From contig JALJCO010003904.1 in assembly GCA_023101725.1 (NCBI GenBank), positions 40,001-104,000 on the forward strand: DNA of 64,000 bases, given 5' to 3'. The translations under genes were made by a program, and so were the position numbers. The notes under the pieces are model-generated. The model was given only the letters and a program-made list of their open reading frames with translations. It had not been told where the DNA came from and did not search any database. Shown here one piece after another: positions 50,530-62,200 of the stretch; the stretch's first letter is position 1; the number at the start of each line of letters is the position of its first letter. Source of the stretch: Atherinomorus stipes (taxonomy: Eukaryota; Chordata; Actinopteri; Atheriniformes; Atherinidae).

Positions 50530-53500
50530 CAGCTTAACCCAAACCTATCCAACATTTTCTAAGCCTACCCAACTGTTACTAAGCCTAACTGACCATTACT
50601 AAGCCGAACTGACCGTTACTAAGCCTAACCGACTGTTACTAAGCTTAACCGACCGTTACTAAGCCTAACCGACCGTTACTAAGCCTATCCAACATTTACT
50701 AAGCCTAACCGACCGTTACTAAGCCTAACCAACCGTTACTAAGCCTAACCAACCGTAACTAAGCCTAACCGACCGTTACTAAGCCTATCAAACATTTACT
50801 AAGCCTAACCAACCGTTACTAAGCCTAACCAACCGTTACTAAGCCTAACCGACCGTTACTAAGCCTAACCGACCGTTACTAAGCCTAACCGACCGTTACT
50901 AAGCCTATCCAACATTTACTAAGCCTAACCGACCGTTACTAAGCCTAACCGACCATCACTAAATCTATCAAACATTTACTAAGCCTAGCCGACCATTACT
51001 AAGCCTAACCCACCGTTACTGAGCATAACCGACCGTTACTAAGCCTATCCAACCGCTACTAAGCCTAACCGACCGTTACTAAGCCTAACCCACCGTTACT
51101 GAGCATAACCGACCGTTACTAAGCTTAACCGACCGTTACTAAGCCTAACCGACCGTTACTAAGCCTAACTGACTTCTACTAAGCCTAGCCGACCGTTACT
51201 AAGCTTAACCGACCGTTACTAAGCTTAACCGACCGTTACTAAGCCTAACCGACCGTTACTAAGCCTAACTGACTTCTACTAAGCCTATCCAACCGTTACT
51301 AAGCCTAACCGACCGTTACTAAGCCTAACCGACTTCTACTAAGCCTAGCCGACCGTTACTAAGCCTAACCCACCGTTACTGAGCATAACCGACCGTTACT
51401 AAGCTTAACCGACCGTTACTAAGCCTATCCAACCGTTACTAAGCCTAACCGACCGTTACTAAGCCTATCAAACATTTACTAAGCCTAACCGACCGTTACT
51501 AAACCTAACCGACTGTTACTAAGCCTAACCAACCGTTACTAAGCCTAACCGACCGTTACTAAGCCTAACCCACCGTATCCTAACCGACCGTTACTAAGCC
51601 TAACCGACCGTTACTAAGCCTAACCGACCGTTACTAAGCCTATCAAACAATTACTAAGCCTAACCGACCGTTACTAAGCCTAACCCACCGTATCCTAACC
51701 GACCGTTACTAAGCCTAACCGACCGTTACTAAGCCTATCAAACATTTACTAAGCCTAACCGACCGTTACTGAGCATAACCGACCGTTACTAAGCTTAACC
51801 GACCGTAGCCTAACCGACCGTTACTAAGCCTATCCAACCGTTACGAAGCCTAACCGACCGTTACTAAGCCTAACCGACCGCTACTAAGCCTAGCCGACCG
51901 CTACTAAGCCTAACCCACCGTTACTGAGCATAACCGACCGTTACTAAGCTTAACCGACCGTTACTAAGCCTAACCGACCGTTACTAAGCCTAACCGACCG
52001 CTACTAAGCCTAGCCGACCGCTACTAAGCCTAACCCACCGTTACTAAGCCTATCCAACCGTTACTAAGCCTAACTGACCGTTACTAAGCCTAACCGACTG
52101 TTACTAAGCCTAACCCACCGTTACTAAGCCTAACCCACCGTAGCCTAACCGACCGTTACTAAGCCTAACCGACCGTTACTAAGCCTAACCGACCGTTACT
52201 AAGCCTATCAAACATTTACTAAGCCTAACTGACCGTTACTAAGCCTAACCGACTGTTACTAAGCCTAACCCACCGTTACTAAGCCTAACCCACCGTAGCC
52301 TAACCGACCGCTACTAAGCCTAACCGACCGTTACTAAGCCTAACCGACGGTTACTAAGCCTAACCGACCGTTACTAAGCTTAACCGACCGTTACTAAGCA
52401 TATCAAACATTTACTAAGCCTAACCGACCGTTACTAAGCCTAACCGACTGTTACTAAGCCTAACCCACCGTTACTAAGCCTAACTGACCGTTACTAAGCC
52501 TAACCGACTGTTACTAAGCCTAACCCACCGTTACTAAGCCGAACCGACCGTTACTAAGCCTAACTGACCGTTACTAAGCCTAACCGACTGTTACTAAGCC
52601 TAACCCACCGTTACTAAGCCTAACCGACCGTTACTAAGCCTAACCCACCGTTACTAAGCCTAACTGACCGTTACTAAGCCTAACCGACTGTTACTAAGCC
52701 TAACCCACCGTTACTAAGCCTAACCCACCGTTACTAAGCCTAACCGACCGTTACTAAGCCTAACTCACCGTAGCCTAACCGACCGTTACTAAGCCTAACC
52801 CACCGTTACTAAGCCTAACCGACTAAAAAAAGTTACTAAGCCTAACCCACCGTTACTAAGCCTAACTGACCGTTACTAAGCCTAACCGACTGTTACTAAG
52901 CCTAACCCACCGTTACTAAGCCTAACTAACCGTTACTAAGCCTAACCGACCGTTACTAAGCCTAACCCACCGTAGCCTAACCAACCGTTACTAAGCCTAA
53001 CCGACCGTTTCTAAGCCTAACCAACCGTTACTTAGCCTAACCAACCGTTACTAAGCCTAACCGACCGTTACTAAGCCTATCAAACATTTACTAAGCCTAA
53101 CCGACCGTTACTAAGCCTAACCAACCGTTACTAAGCATAACCGACCGTTACTAAGCCTATCCAACATTTACTAAGCCTAACCGACCGTCACTAAGCCTAA
53201 CTGACCGTTACTAAGCCTAACCAACCGTTACTAAGCATAACCGACCGTTACTAAGCCTATCCAACATTTACTAAGCCTAACCGACCGTTACTAAGCCTAT
53301 CAAACATTTACTAAGCTTAACCGACTGTTACTAAGCCTAACCGACCGTTACTAAGCCTAACTGACTTTTCATAAGCCTAACCGACTGTTACTAAGCCTAA
53401 CCGACGGTTACTAAGCCTAACTGACTTTTCATAAGCCTAACCAACCGTTACTAAGCATAACCGACCGTTACTAAGCCTATCCAACATTTACTAAGCCTAA

Positions 53501-53715
53501 CCGACCGTCACTAAGCCTAACTGACCGTTACTAAGCCTAACCAACCGTTACTAAGCATAACCGACCGTTACTAAGCCTATCCAACATTTACTAAGCCTAA
53601 CCGACCGTTACTAAGCCTATCAAACATTTACTAAGCTTAACCGACTGTTACTAAGCCTAACCGACCGTTACTAAGCCTAACTGACTTTTCATAAGCCTGA
53701 CCAACTGAATTAAGC
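50530..53715. repeat. 20-bp minisatellite (ttactaagcctaaccgaccg), about 158 copies
   Basis: Units of 20 bp with variants at aaccgaccg/aacccaccg/atccaacat and occasional shortened units (gtagcctaaccgacc). From about 53.10 to 53.69 kb a block of several units is itself repeated: the run with atccaacattt, gaccgtca and gacttttcata occurs twice. It lies upstream of the srpk3 promoter, in the putative intron after the alternative exon. Confidence 0.95.
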
Positions 53716-53775
53716 CTAAGCAGTTGGCCGATGATGATGTCAGAACAGTTAGCTGATGATGTCAGAACAGTTAGC
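53716..53775. repeat. Short gatgatgtcagaacagttag tandem repeat
   Basis: Two to three copies of a roughly 22-bp unit (gatgatgtcagaacagttag then ct). The last copy is split by the hAT-like insertion and resumes at 54660. Confidence 0.75.
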
Positions 53776-54659
53776 AAGGCCTGTGTTCAAAAAATCGATT
53801 TTACAATTTTGAATTGATTCTCATTAATTTCCAAAAATCGATTTTTCTTTTTTTTTTTTTTTTAAATGACCATTTAATGTACTGCCCCCGGTTAAGTGCA
53901 GTGGCTCGGCCGCTCCGCTAGGGGGAGATAGTGAGCTGGACAGAGTGTAGGTCTACTAAAGCTAGTGCAGTACCAGAAGACGACTAAGTGGGGCTGGTAC
54001 AAGTAGTTTCTAAAAATTCAGTTTAAACAGAGGAAACATCTGCCTGTAAGTACTTTAATAAATACAGTTAATGTTCATGATCAAGGTGAAATTGATACTT
54101 TCTATTTTGTATGTTATCTTTGAAGTTACTACGTAGATGCTAATCCCGTTAGCATGTCAATGGCATTTTCCATTAATAGTTAGCATCGAGCTAGCGGGTA
54201 AGTCGCTAGTCGTTTTAAGTATTAAATGCTGACTTACTGTGTATTTTGCCTCACTGAATCATAATTTTGTGAATTTTTATTATTAAAAAAAATGTTGCCT
54301 GTAATTTGAATTACTGCTGTGAACGCAGTCGTTTTTAAATTGGAGGGTGTGAATAATTTTGTGGATGACGGAGACGGGGAGAGGGTTTGGTTTGATCCTT
54401 ACAGCCACCATTAACTACATTACTTCATTCATTCGTTCTAGGATATTAATATAATACTAGTATTAATATGTTGCATAACTACAGGGTTTTGGAATTCGGG
54501 TAAAGGCAAAAAATTTTTCAATACCAGCAAACCAAATTGAGATCGGATCGAGATCGGATCGAAATCGGATTGGATCGGACAGGTGGAAAATAATCGATTC
54601 AAAACCATAAGAATCGGAATCGAATCGATTCTTGAAATCTGAATCGATACCCAGCACTA
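53776..54659. mobile_element. hAT-like non-autonomous DNA transposon
   Basis: 884 bp flanked by the 8-bp direct repeat CAGTTAGC (53768-53775 and 54660-54667), the target-site size of hAT elements. The ends aaggcctgtg and, reverse-complemented, tagtgctggg share the TAG-n-n-CTG-n-G-type pattern with mismatches. The subterminal zones are rich in atcgatt in both orientations (tcgattttacaattttgaat; aatcgattcaaaaccataag). There is no transposase frame. The flanking tandem repeat also contains agttagc, which slightly weakens the target-duplication argument. Confidence 0.65.
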
Positions 54660-54690
54660 CAGTTAGCTGATGATGATGTCCTCGTCAGTA

Positions 54691-55516
54691 AAGCCTGGGA
54701 TACACTGCGATTTTTTCGATTGTTGCTCGCAGCTCCAACTCAAATTGTGCGAATCAGTCGCAGAGCTCAAAAGTTCACAGCTTGCGATGTCTGTCCTCAT
54801 ACTGTACGAACCGACGCTCGGATGCGAGCTGACTACTCACACTGTCCGTCCTCAAAGACACGTTGGGGTCTTGAAGAATCCTGACATGCAACGCAATGAA
54901 TACAGCCAGTAGTAGAAGAAGAAACCGAAGGAGAAGAAGAAGAAGAAGAAGAAGAAAAAAACGGAGAAGAAGAAGAAGAAAATAACAGCAACAAAAACAG
55001 CAGCAGCAACATTATGCTATCACCAAAAAAACTGTGCTGCCTTGGCGATTTGCGCTCTTCTTTGTGAAGAATTCGCCAAAAATAAAAGGCGCCGACGTCG
55101 CGTGTGGACGAGGAATCGTCTGAGCAGACGTGGGCTGTACGGTCTGCCGGTTCTACAACGAGATCTCCGTCCAAATGACACGCCGAGTGGCCGTGCTGCC
55201 TCTGGTTTACTTCACTTTTTGTTTCACGCATGCGAAATGTGAAAATCTCCGAGGAAAGAGTTCTCCGTCTGGTCGTGGCGCCGCTTCAACATACGATTCA
55301 CTCACGAGCCACGACCAGAATATCACACAGGTTTGGTTTTCTTACGACTCACGATTTCTGATCGGGAGCTCGTCGTGAGGTGCCAATCGCCTCTCGTGAC
55401 CCCCCCGTATACTGCACAACGCACGATTTGGACAAAAGTCGGCCCGATCACCAAACCTGTCGCACGACTGGAAAATCGGCTCAAAACGGCCAAAAATCGC
55501 ACCGTGTTTGCCGGGA
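54691..55516. mobile_element. Non-autonomous inverted-repeat DNA transposon
   Basis: About 826 bp. The left end cctgggatacactgcgattt and the reverse complement of the right end, cccggcaaacacggtgcgat, are imperfect inverted repeats sharing ACACnGTGCGATTTTT-like sequence. GTA (54688-54690 and 55517-55519) directly flanks both ends, compatible with a 3-bp target duplication. The interior is rich in cgatt/aatcg and holds a purine stretch of gaa/aga units (54912-55000). No transposase is present. The superfamily is not certain; a 3-bp duplication would suit a Harbinger-like element. Confidence 0.6.
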
Positions 55517-55519
55517 GTA

Positions 55520-55858
55520 TGCCTAACCTGGACCTGGATCTGGTCCAGAACTAGCCCAGCCTAACCTGGACCTGGATCTGGTCCAGAACTAGCCCAGCCT
55601 AACCTGGACCTGGATCTGGTCCAGACCTAGCCCAGCCTAACCTGGACCTGGATCTGGTCCAGAACTAGCCCAGCCTAACCTGGACCTGGATCGGGTCCAG
55701 AACTAGCCCAGCCTAACCTGGACCTGGATCGGGTCCAGAACTAGCCCAGCCTAACCTGGACCTGGATCTGGTCCAGAACTAGCCCAGCCTAACCTGGACC
55801 TGGATCTGGTCCAGAACTAGCCCAGCCTAACCTGGACCTGGGTCTGGTCCCATCAGTG
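55520..55858. repeat. 38-bp minisatellite, about 9 copies
   Basis: Period of 38 bp between gcctaacc starts at 55521 and 55559. Each unit holds tggacctggatctggtcca, a 6-bp stem around a 7-nt loop, followed by gaactagcccagcctaacc. The array begins immediately at the right end of the preceding transposon. Confidence 0.92.
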
Positions 55859-55879
55859 TGCAGCACCTGCTCTGGCTGC

Positions 55880-56290
55880 AGTAGCGGTGGGCGGATGATA
55901 CGAATATCGAAGCCAACGTTGGTACCAGTATCCACTGATACTGGTACCAACGTTGGTACCAGTATCAGTGGATACTGGTACCAACGTTGGAAACTGGTGT
56001 GGTTACATCAGCTTCCTGGAGGATGAAGTCATGGATCCTCGTACTCAGCTTCTCTCGCTGACATTATGCCGAGCCTGGATTATTATGGGATGGATAATCA
56101 TTTGGCTGTTTACACGTTGACTTTTAAACCAGTAGCACATAACTTTCACAGATTTACTGTATGTAATTTATATGTTCACCCTGACAGCTCGTTCAAAAGT
56201 ATCAATATCAGTATCAATGATAATAATCCTTTATTTACATGATATTGGACCGATACCAGAACCTGCGTTGGAACAGCTCCTGCAGCCGGG
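55880..56290. mobile_element. Possible old MITE carrying a 78-bp palindrome
   Basis: The left part (gtagcggtgggcggatgata then cgaatatcga) and the right part (tgatattggaccgataccag) resemble each other in inverted orientation (gatatc/ggtatc, accgatacc motifs) and look like a worn fish transposon. I cannot fix its ends or a target duplication. Confidence 0.35.
55913..55990. repeat. 78-bp perfect palindrome
   Basis: Two 39-bp arms with no spacer; bases 55913-55951 are exactly the reverse complement of 55952-55990. Within each arm, ccaacgttggtaccagtatc is itself partly self-complementary (ccaacgttgg, ggtacc), giving nested hairpins. Confidence 0.97.
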
Positions 56291-56343
56291 TCGGAACAGA
56301 ACCACGGGGTATCAGAGCTAGGAGTGTGAGGCTGCTGTCTCAC

Positions 56344-56431
56344 CGGTCAGGCCGGATCTTCCGCTGCTTCTTGCCTCGGCGTCGGTGTTTCTTGCTGCTG
56401 GAAGCTGAGCTCACCGGGCCAGTGCCGACCG
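56344..56431 (-). CDS. Candidate upstream/alternative srpk3 exon, basic segment
   Basis: On the srpk3 strand, a good acceptor (gtgtttttctccaacag) before 56431 and a good donor (ctgaccg|gtgaga) after 56344 enclose 88 nt reading VGTGPVSSASSSKKHRRRGK then KQRKIRPD. It ends in phase 2, so CG+G = Arg joins exactly to the proline-rich exon at 49833. Basic N-terminal stretches occur in SRPK1. It starts in phase 1 with no ATG, so a further exon beyond it would be required. It could instead be an exon of another gene or a chance open frame. Confidence 0.42.
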
Positions 56432-56569
56432 CTGTTGGAGAAAAACACGTTCACCATCTGGTACATCACAGACTGAAGTCCACCACGGTCAGACTCAGAG
56501 ACGGTCCTGACGGCCGGTCACGTCATCATGGACACAGGGATTCCTCCGGCTGAAGGGTCAGCGGGAACC

Positions 56570-59275
56570 TGGGAGACAGGTAAACCCGGGAGATGGGGTC
56601 CTAAACCCGGGAGATGGGTTCCCAAACCCAGGACACAGGGGCTTAAACCCGGGAGACAGGGGCCTTTGCCCAGGAGATGGGGTCCCAAACCCGGGACACA
56701 GGGTCCTTAACCCGGGAGATGGGGTCCTAAACCCGGGGGACAGGGGCCTTAACCCAGGAGATGGGTGCTTAAACCCGGGAGATGGGGTCCTGAACCCGGG
56801 TGACAAGGGGCTTAAACCCGGGAGACAGGGGCTTAAACCTGGGACACAGGGTCCTTAACCCGGGAGATGGGTTCCCAAACCCGGGAGACGGGTTCCCAAA
56901 CCCGGGAGACAGGGGCTTAAACCCGGGAGACAGGGGCTTAAACCTGGGACACAGGGTCCTTAACCCGGGAGATGGGTGCTTAATCCCGGGAGACAGGGCC
57001 TTTAACCCAGGAGATGGGTTCCCAAACCCGGAGACAGGGGCTTAAACCTGCGACACAGGGTCCTTAACCTGGGAGATGGGGTCCTAAACCCGGGAGACAG
57101 GGTCCTTAACCCAGGAGATGGGGTCCCAAACCCGGGAGACAGGGGCCTTAACCCAGGAGATGGGGTCCCAAACCCGGGAGACAGGGGCCTTAACCCAGGA
57201 GATGGGTGCTTAAACCCGGGAGACAGGGGCCTTAACCCAGGAGATGGGGTCCCAAACCCGGGAGACAGGGGCCTTAACCCAGGAGATGGGTGCTTAAACC
57301 CGGGAGACAGGGGCCTTAACCCAGGAGATGGGTTCCCAAACCCGGGAGACAGGTGCTTAAACCCGGGAGACAGGTGCTTAACCCCGGGAGACAGGGGCCT
57401 TAACCCAGGAGATGGGGTCCTAAACCCGGGAGACAGGGTCCTTAACCCGGGAGATGGGTGCTTAAACCCGGGAGACAGGGTCCTTAACCCGGGAGATGGG
57501 GTCCTAAACCCGGGAGACAGGGTCCTTAACCCTGGAGATGGGTTCCCAAACCCGGGAGACAGGGTCCTTAACCCGGGAGATGGGTGCTTAAACCCGGGAG
57601 ACAGGGTCCTTAACCCGGGAGATGGGTGCTTACACCCGGGAGACAGGGTCCTTAACCTGGGAGATGGGTGCTTAAACCCGGGAGACAGGGGCCTTAACCC
57701 GGGAGATGGGGTCCTAAACCCGGGAAACAGGGTCCTTAACCCGGGAGATGGGTGCTTAAACCCGGGAGACAGGGGCCTTAACCCGGGAGATGGGGTCCTA
57801 AACCCGGGAGACAGGGTCCTTAACCCTGGAGATGGGTTCCCAAACCCGGGAGACAGGGTCCTTAACCCGGGAGATGGGTGCTTAAACCCGGGAGACAGGG
57901 TCCTTAACCCGGGAGATGGGTGCTTAAACCCGGGAGACAGGGTCCTTAACCCGGGAGATGGGGTCCTAAACCCGGGAGACAGGGGCCTTAACCCAGGAGA
58001 TGGGGTCCTAAACCCGGGAGATGGGTGCTTAAACCCGGGAGACAGGGTCCTTAACCCAGGAGATGGGTTCCCAAACCCGGGAGACAGGGTCCTTAACCCG
58101 GGAGATGGGTGCTTAAACCCGGGAGACAGGGTCCTTAACCCTGGAGATGGGTTCCCAAACCCGGGAGACAGGGTCCTTAACCCTGGAGATGGGTTCCCAA
58201 ACCCGGGAGACAGGGTCCTTAACCTGGGAGATGGGTGCTTAAACCCGGGAGACAGGGTCCTTAACCCGGGAGATGGGTGCTTAAACCCGGGAGACAGGGT
58301 CCTTAACCCGGGAGATGGGGTCCTAAACCCGGGAGACAGGGGCCTTAACCCAGGAGATGGGGTCCTAAACCCGGGAGACAGGGTCCTTAACCCGGGAGAT
58401 GGGTGCTTAAACCCGGGAGACAGGGTCCTTAACCCGGGAGATGGGTGCTTAAACCCGGGAGACAGGGTCCTTAACCCTGGAGATGGGTTCCCAAACCCGG
58501 GAGACAGGGTCCTTAACCCGGGAGATGGGTGCTTAAACCCGGGAGACAGGGTCCTTAACCCTGGAGATGGGTTCCCAAACCCGGGAGACAGGGTCCTTAA
58601 CCCGGGAGATGGGGTCCTAAACCCGGGAGACAGGGTCCTTAACCCAGGAGATGGGTGCTTAAACCCGGGAGACAGGGTCCTTAACCCAGGAGATGGGGTC
58701 CTAAACCCGGGAGACAGGGTCCTTAACCCGGGAGATGGGGTCCTAAACCCGGGAGACAGGGTCCTTAACCCTGGAGATGGGGTCCTAAACCCGGGAGACA
58801 GGGTCCTTAACCCAGGAGATGGGTGCTTAAACCCGGGAGACAGGGGCCTTAACCCAGGAGATGGGGTCCCAAACCCGGGAGACAGGGGCCTTAACCCAGG
58901 AGATGGGTTCCCAAACCCGGGAGACAGGTCCTAAACCCACGAGATGGGGTCCTAAACCCAGGAGACGTGGGCTATAACCCCGGGAAATGGGGGCGTAAAC
59001 CTGGAAGACGGGGTCCTAAACCCAGGAGACTGTTCCTACGCCAAGGAGACGGGTCATAAACCAGGAGACAGGGGCTTAAACCCAGGAGACAGAGTCATAA
59101 ACCCAAGAGATGGGGTCATAGACCTGGGTGACGGATCCTTAACCCAGGAGACGGGTCCTAAACCTGGAAGACGGGGTCCTAAACCTGGGACAAGGGGGCT
59201 TGAACCAGGGATACAGGGGCTTAAACACGGGACATGGGGTCTTAAACCTGAGAGACGGGGGCTTAAACCGGGTCC
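56570..59275. repeat. 21-22-bp minisatellite (aacccgggagacagggtcctt), about 125 copies
   Basis: Alternating units aacccgggagacagggtcct and aacccgggagatgggtgctt form a frequent two-unit pattern of about 42-43 bp. Most copies carry the palindrome cccggg. The right end (58.93-59.27 kb) is more diverged, with acgaga, ctggaagacg and similar, as expected at an array edge. Confidence 0.94.
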
Positions 59276-59280
59276 AGACG

Positions 59281-62200
59281 GGGTCTGCAGGTCTCTGACT
59301 GGGACCTCCAGACCGGGTCTGCTGGTCTCTGCCTGGTACCTCCAGACCAGGTCTGCAGGTCTCTCCCTGGTACCTCCAGACCGGGTCTGCAGGTCTCTGA
59401 CTGGGACCTCCAGACCGGGTCTGCAGGTCTCTGACTGGTACCTCCAGACCAGGTCTGCAGGTCTCTGACTGGGACCTCCAGACCGGGTCTGCAGGTCTCT
59501 ACCTGGTACCTCCAGACCGGGTCTGCAGGTCTCTACCTGGTACCTCCAGACCGGGTCTGCAGGTCTCTGACTGGTACCTCCAGACCAGGTCTGCAGGTCT
59601 CTGACTGGGACCTCCAGACCGGGTCTGCATGTCTCTGCCTGGTACCTCCAGACCAGGTCTGCAGGTCTCTGACTGGTACCTGGTACCTCCAGACCAGGTC
59701 TGCAGGTCTCTACCTGGTACCTCCAGACCGGGTCTGCAGGTCTCTGACTGGTACCTCCAGACCAGGTCTGCAGGTCTCTACCTGGTACTTCCAGACCGGG
59801 TCTGCAGGTCTCTGCCTGGTACCTGGTACCTCCAGACCAGGTCTGCAGGTCTCTACCTGGTACCTCCAGACTGGGTCTGCAGGTCTCTGACTGGGACCTC
59901 CAGACCGGGTCTGCAGGTCTCTGCCTGGTACCTGGTACCTCCAGACCGGGTCTGCAGGTCTCTGAATGGTTCCTGGTACCTCCAGACCGGGTCTGCAGGT
60001 CTCTGCCTGGTACCTCCAGACCAGGTCTGCAGGTCTCTGACTGGTACCTGGTACTTCCAGACCGGGTCTGCAGGTCTCTGACTGGTACCTGGTACTTCCA
60101 GACCGGGTCTGCAGGTCTCTGACTGGTACCTGGTACTTCCAGACCAGGTCTGCAGGTCTCTGCCTGGTACCTCCAGACCAGGTCTGCAGGTCTCTGACTG
60201 GTACCTCCAGACCGGGTCTGCAGGTCTCTGACTGGTACCTGGTACCTCCAGACCGGGTCTGCAGGTCTCTGACTGGTACTTCCAGACCAGGTCTGCAGGT
60301 CTCTGACTGGTACCTCCAGACCGGGTCTGCAGGTCTCTACCTGGTACCTCCAGACCGGGTCTGCAGGTCTCTACCTGGTACCTCCAGACCGGGTCTGCAG
60401 GTCTCTGACTGGGACCTCCAGACCGGGTCTGCAGGTCTCTGACTGGGACCTCCAGACCGGGTCTGCAGGTCTCTACCTGGGACCTCCAGACCGGGTCTGC
60501 AGGTCTCTGACTGGCACTTCCAGACCGGGTCTGCAGGTCTCTACCTGGTACCTCCAGACCGGGTCTGCAGGTCTCTGACTGGTACCTCCAGACCGGGTCT
60601 GCAGGTCTCTGACTGGTACTTCCAGACCGGGTCTGCAGGTCTCTGACTGGTACCTCCAGACCGGGTCTGCAGGTCTCTGACTGGTACTTCCAGACCGGGT
60701 CTGCAGGTCTCTGACTGGTACCTCAAGACCGGGTCTGCAGGTCTCTGACTGGTACTTCCAGACCGGGTCTGCAGGTCTCTACCTGGTACCTCCAGACCGG
60801 GTCTGCAGGTCTCTGACTGGTACCTCCAGACCAGGTCTGCAGGTCTCTACCTGGTACCTGGTACCTCCAGACCAGGTCTGCAGGTCTCTGACTGGTACCT
60901 GGTACCTCCAGACCGGGTCTGCAGGTCTCTGACTGGTACCTCCAGACCGGGTCTGCAGGTCTCTGCCTGGGACCTCCAGACCGGGTCTGCAGGTCTCTAC
61001 CTGGTACCTCCAGACCGGGTCTGCAGGTCTCTACCTGGTACCTCCACACCAGGTCTGCAGGTCTCTACCTGGTACCTCCAGACCGGGTCTGCAGGTCTCT
61101 GACTGGGACCTCCAGACTGGGTCTGCAGGTCTCTGCCTGGTACCTGGTACCTCCAGACCGGGTCTGCAGGTCTCTGCCTGGTACCTGGTACCTCCAGACC
61201 GGGTCTGCAGGTCTCTAACTGGTACCTCCAGACCGGGTCTGCAGGTCTCTGAATGGTTCCTGGTACCTCCAGACCGGGTCTGCAGGTCTCTGACTGGGAC
61301 CTCCAGACCGGGTCTGCAGGTCTCTGACTGGTACCTGGTACTTCCAGACCGGGTCTGCAGGTCTCTGACTGGTACCTCCAGACCAGGTCTGCAGGTCTCT
61401 GCCTGGTACCTCCAGACCAGGTCTGCAGGTCTCTGACTGGTACCTCCAGACCGGGTCTGCAGGTCTCTACCTGGTACCTCCAGACCGGGTCTGCAGGTCT
61501 CTGACTGGTACCTCCAGACCAGGTCTGCAGGTCTCTACCTGGTACCTCCAGACCGGGTCTGCTGGTCTCTGACTGGTACTTCCAGACCGGGTCTGCTGGT
61601 CTCTGACTGGTACCTCCAGACCGGGTCTGCAGGTCTCTACCTGGTACCTCCAGACCGGGTCTGCAGGTCTCTACCTGGTACCTCCAGACCAGGTCTGCAG
61701 GTCTCTACCTGGTACCTCCAGACCGGGTCTGCGGGTCTCTGACTGGTACCTCCAGACCGGGTCTGCAGGTCTCTGCCTGGTACCTGGTACCTCCAGACCG
61801 GGTCTGCAGGTCTCTGCCTGGTACCTGGTACCTCCAGACCGGGTCTGCAGGTCTCTGACTGGTACCTGGTACCTCCAGACCGGGTCTGCAGGTCTCTGAC
61901 TGGTTCCTGGTACCTCCAGACCGGGTCTGCAGGTCTCTGAATGGTTCCTGGTACCTCCAGACCGGGTCTGCAGGTCTCTGACTGGGACCTCCAGACCGGG
62001 TCTGCAGGTCTCTGACTGGTACCTGGTACTTCCAGACCGGGTCTGCAGGTCTCTGACTGGTACCTCCAGACCAGGTCTGCAGGTCTCTGCCTGGTACCTC
62101 CAGACCGGGTCTGCAGGTCTCTGACTGGTACCTCCAGACCAGGTCTGCAGGTCTCTGCCTGGTACCTCCAGACCAGGTCTGCAGGTCTCTGACTGGTACC

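Noticed and set aside
50530..53715. Interstitial telomere (cctaacc motifs)
   Set aside because: The unit is a 20-mer with one cctaacc per unit, not tandem ccctaa.
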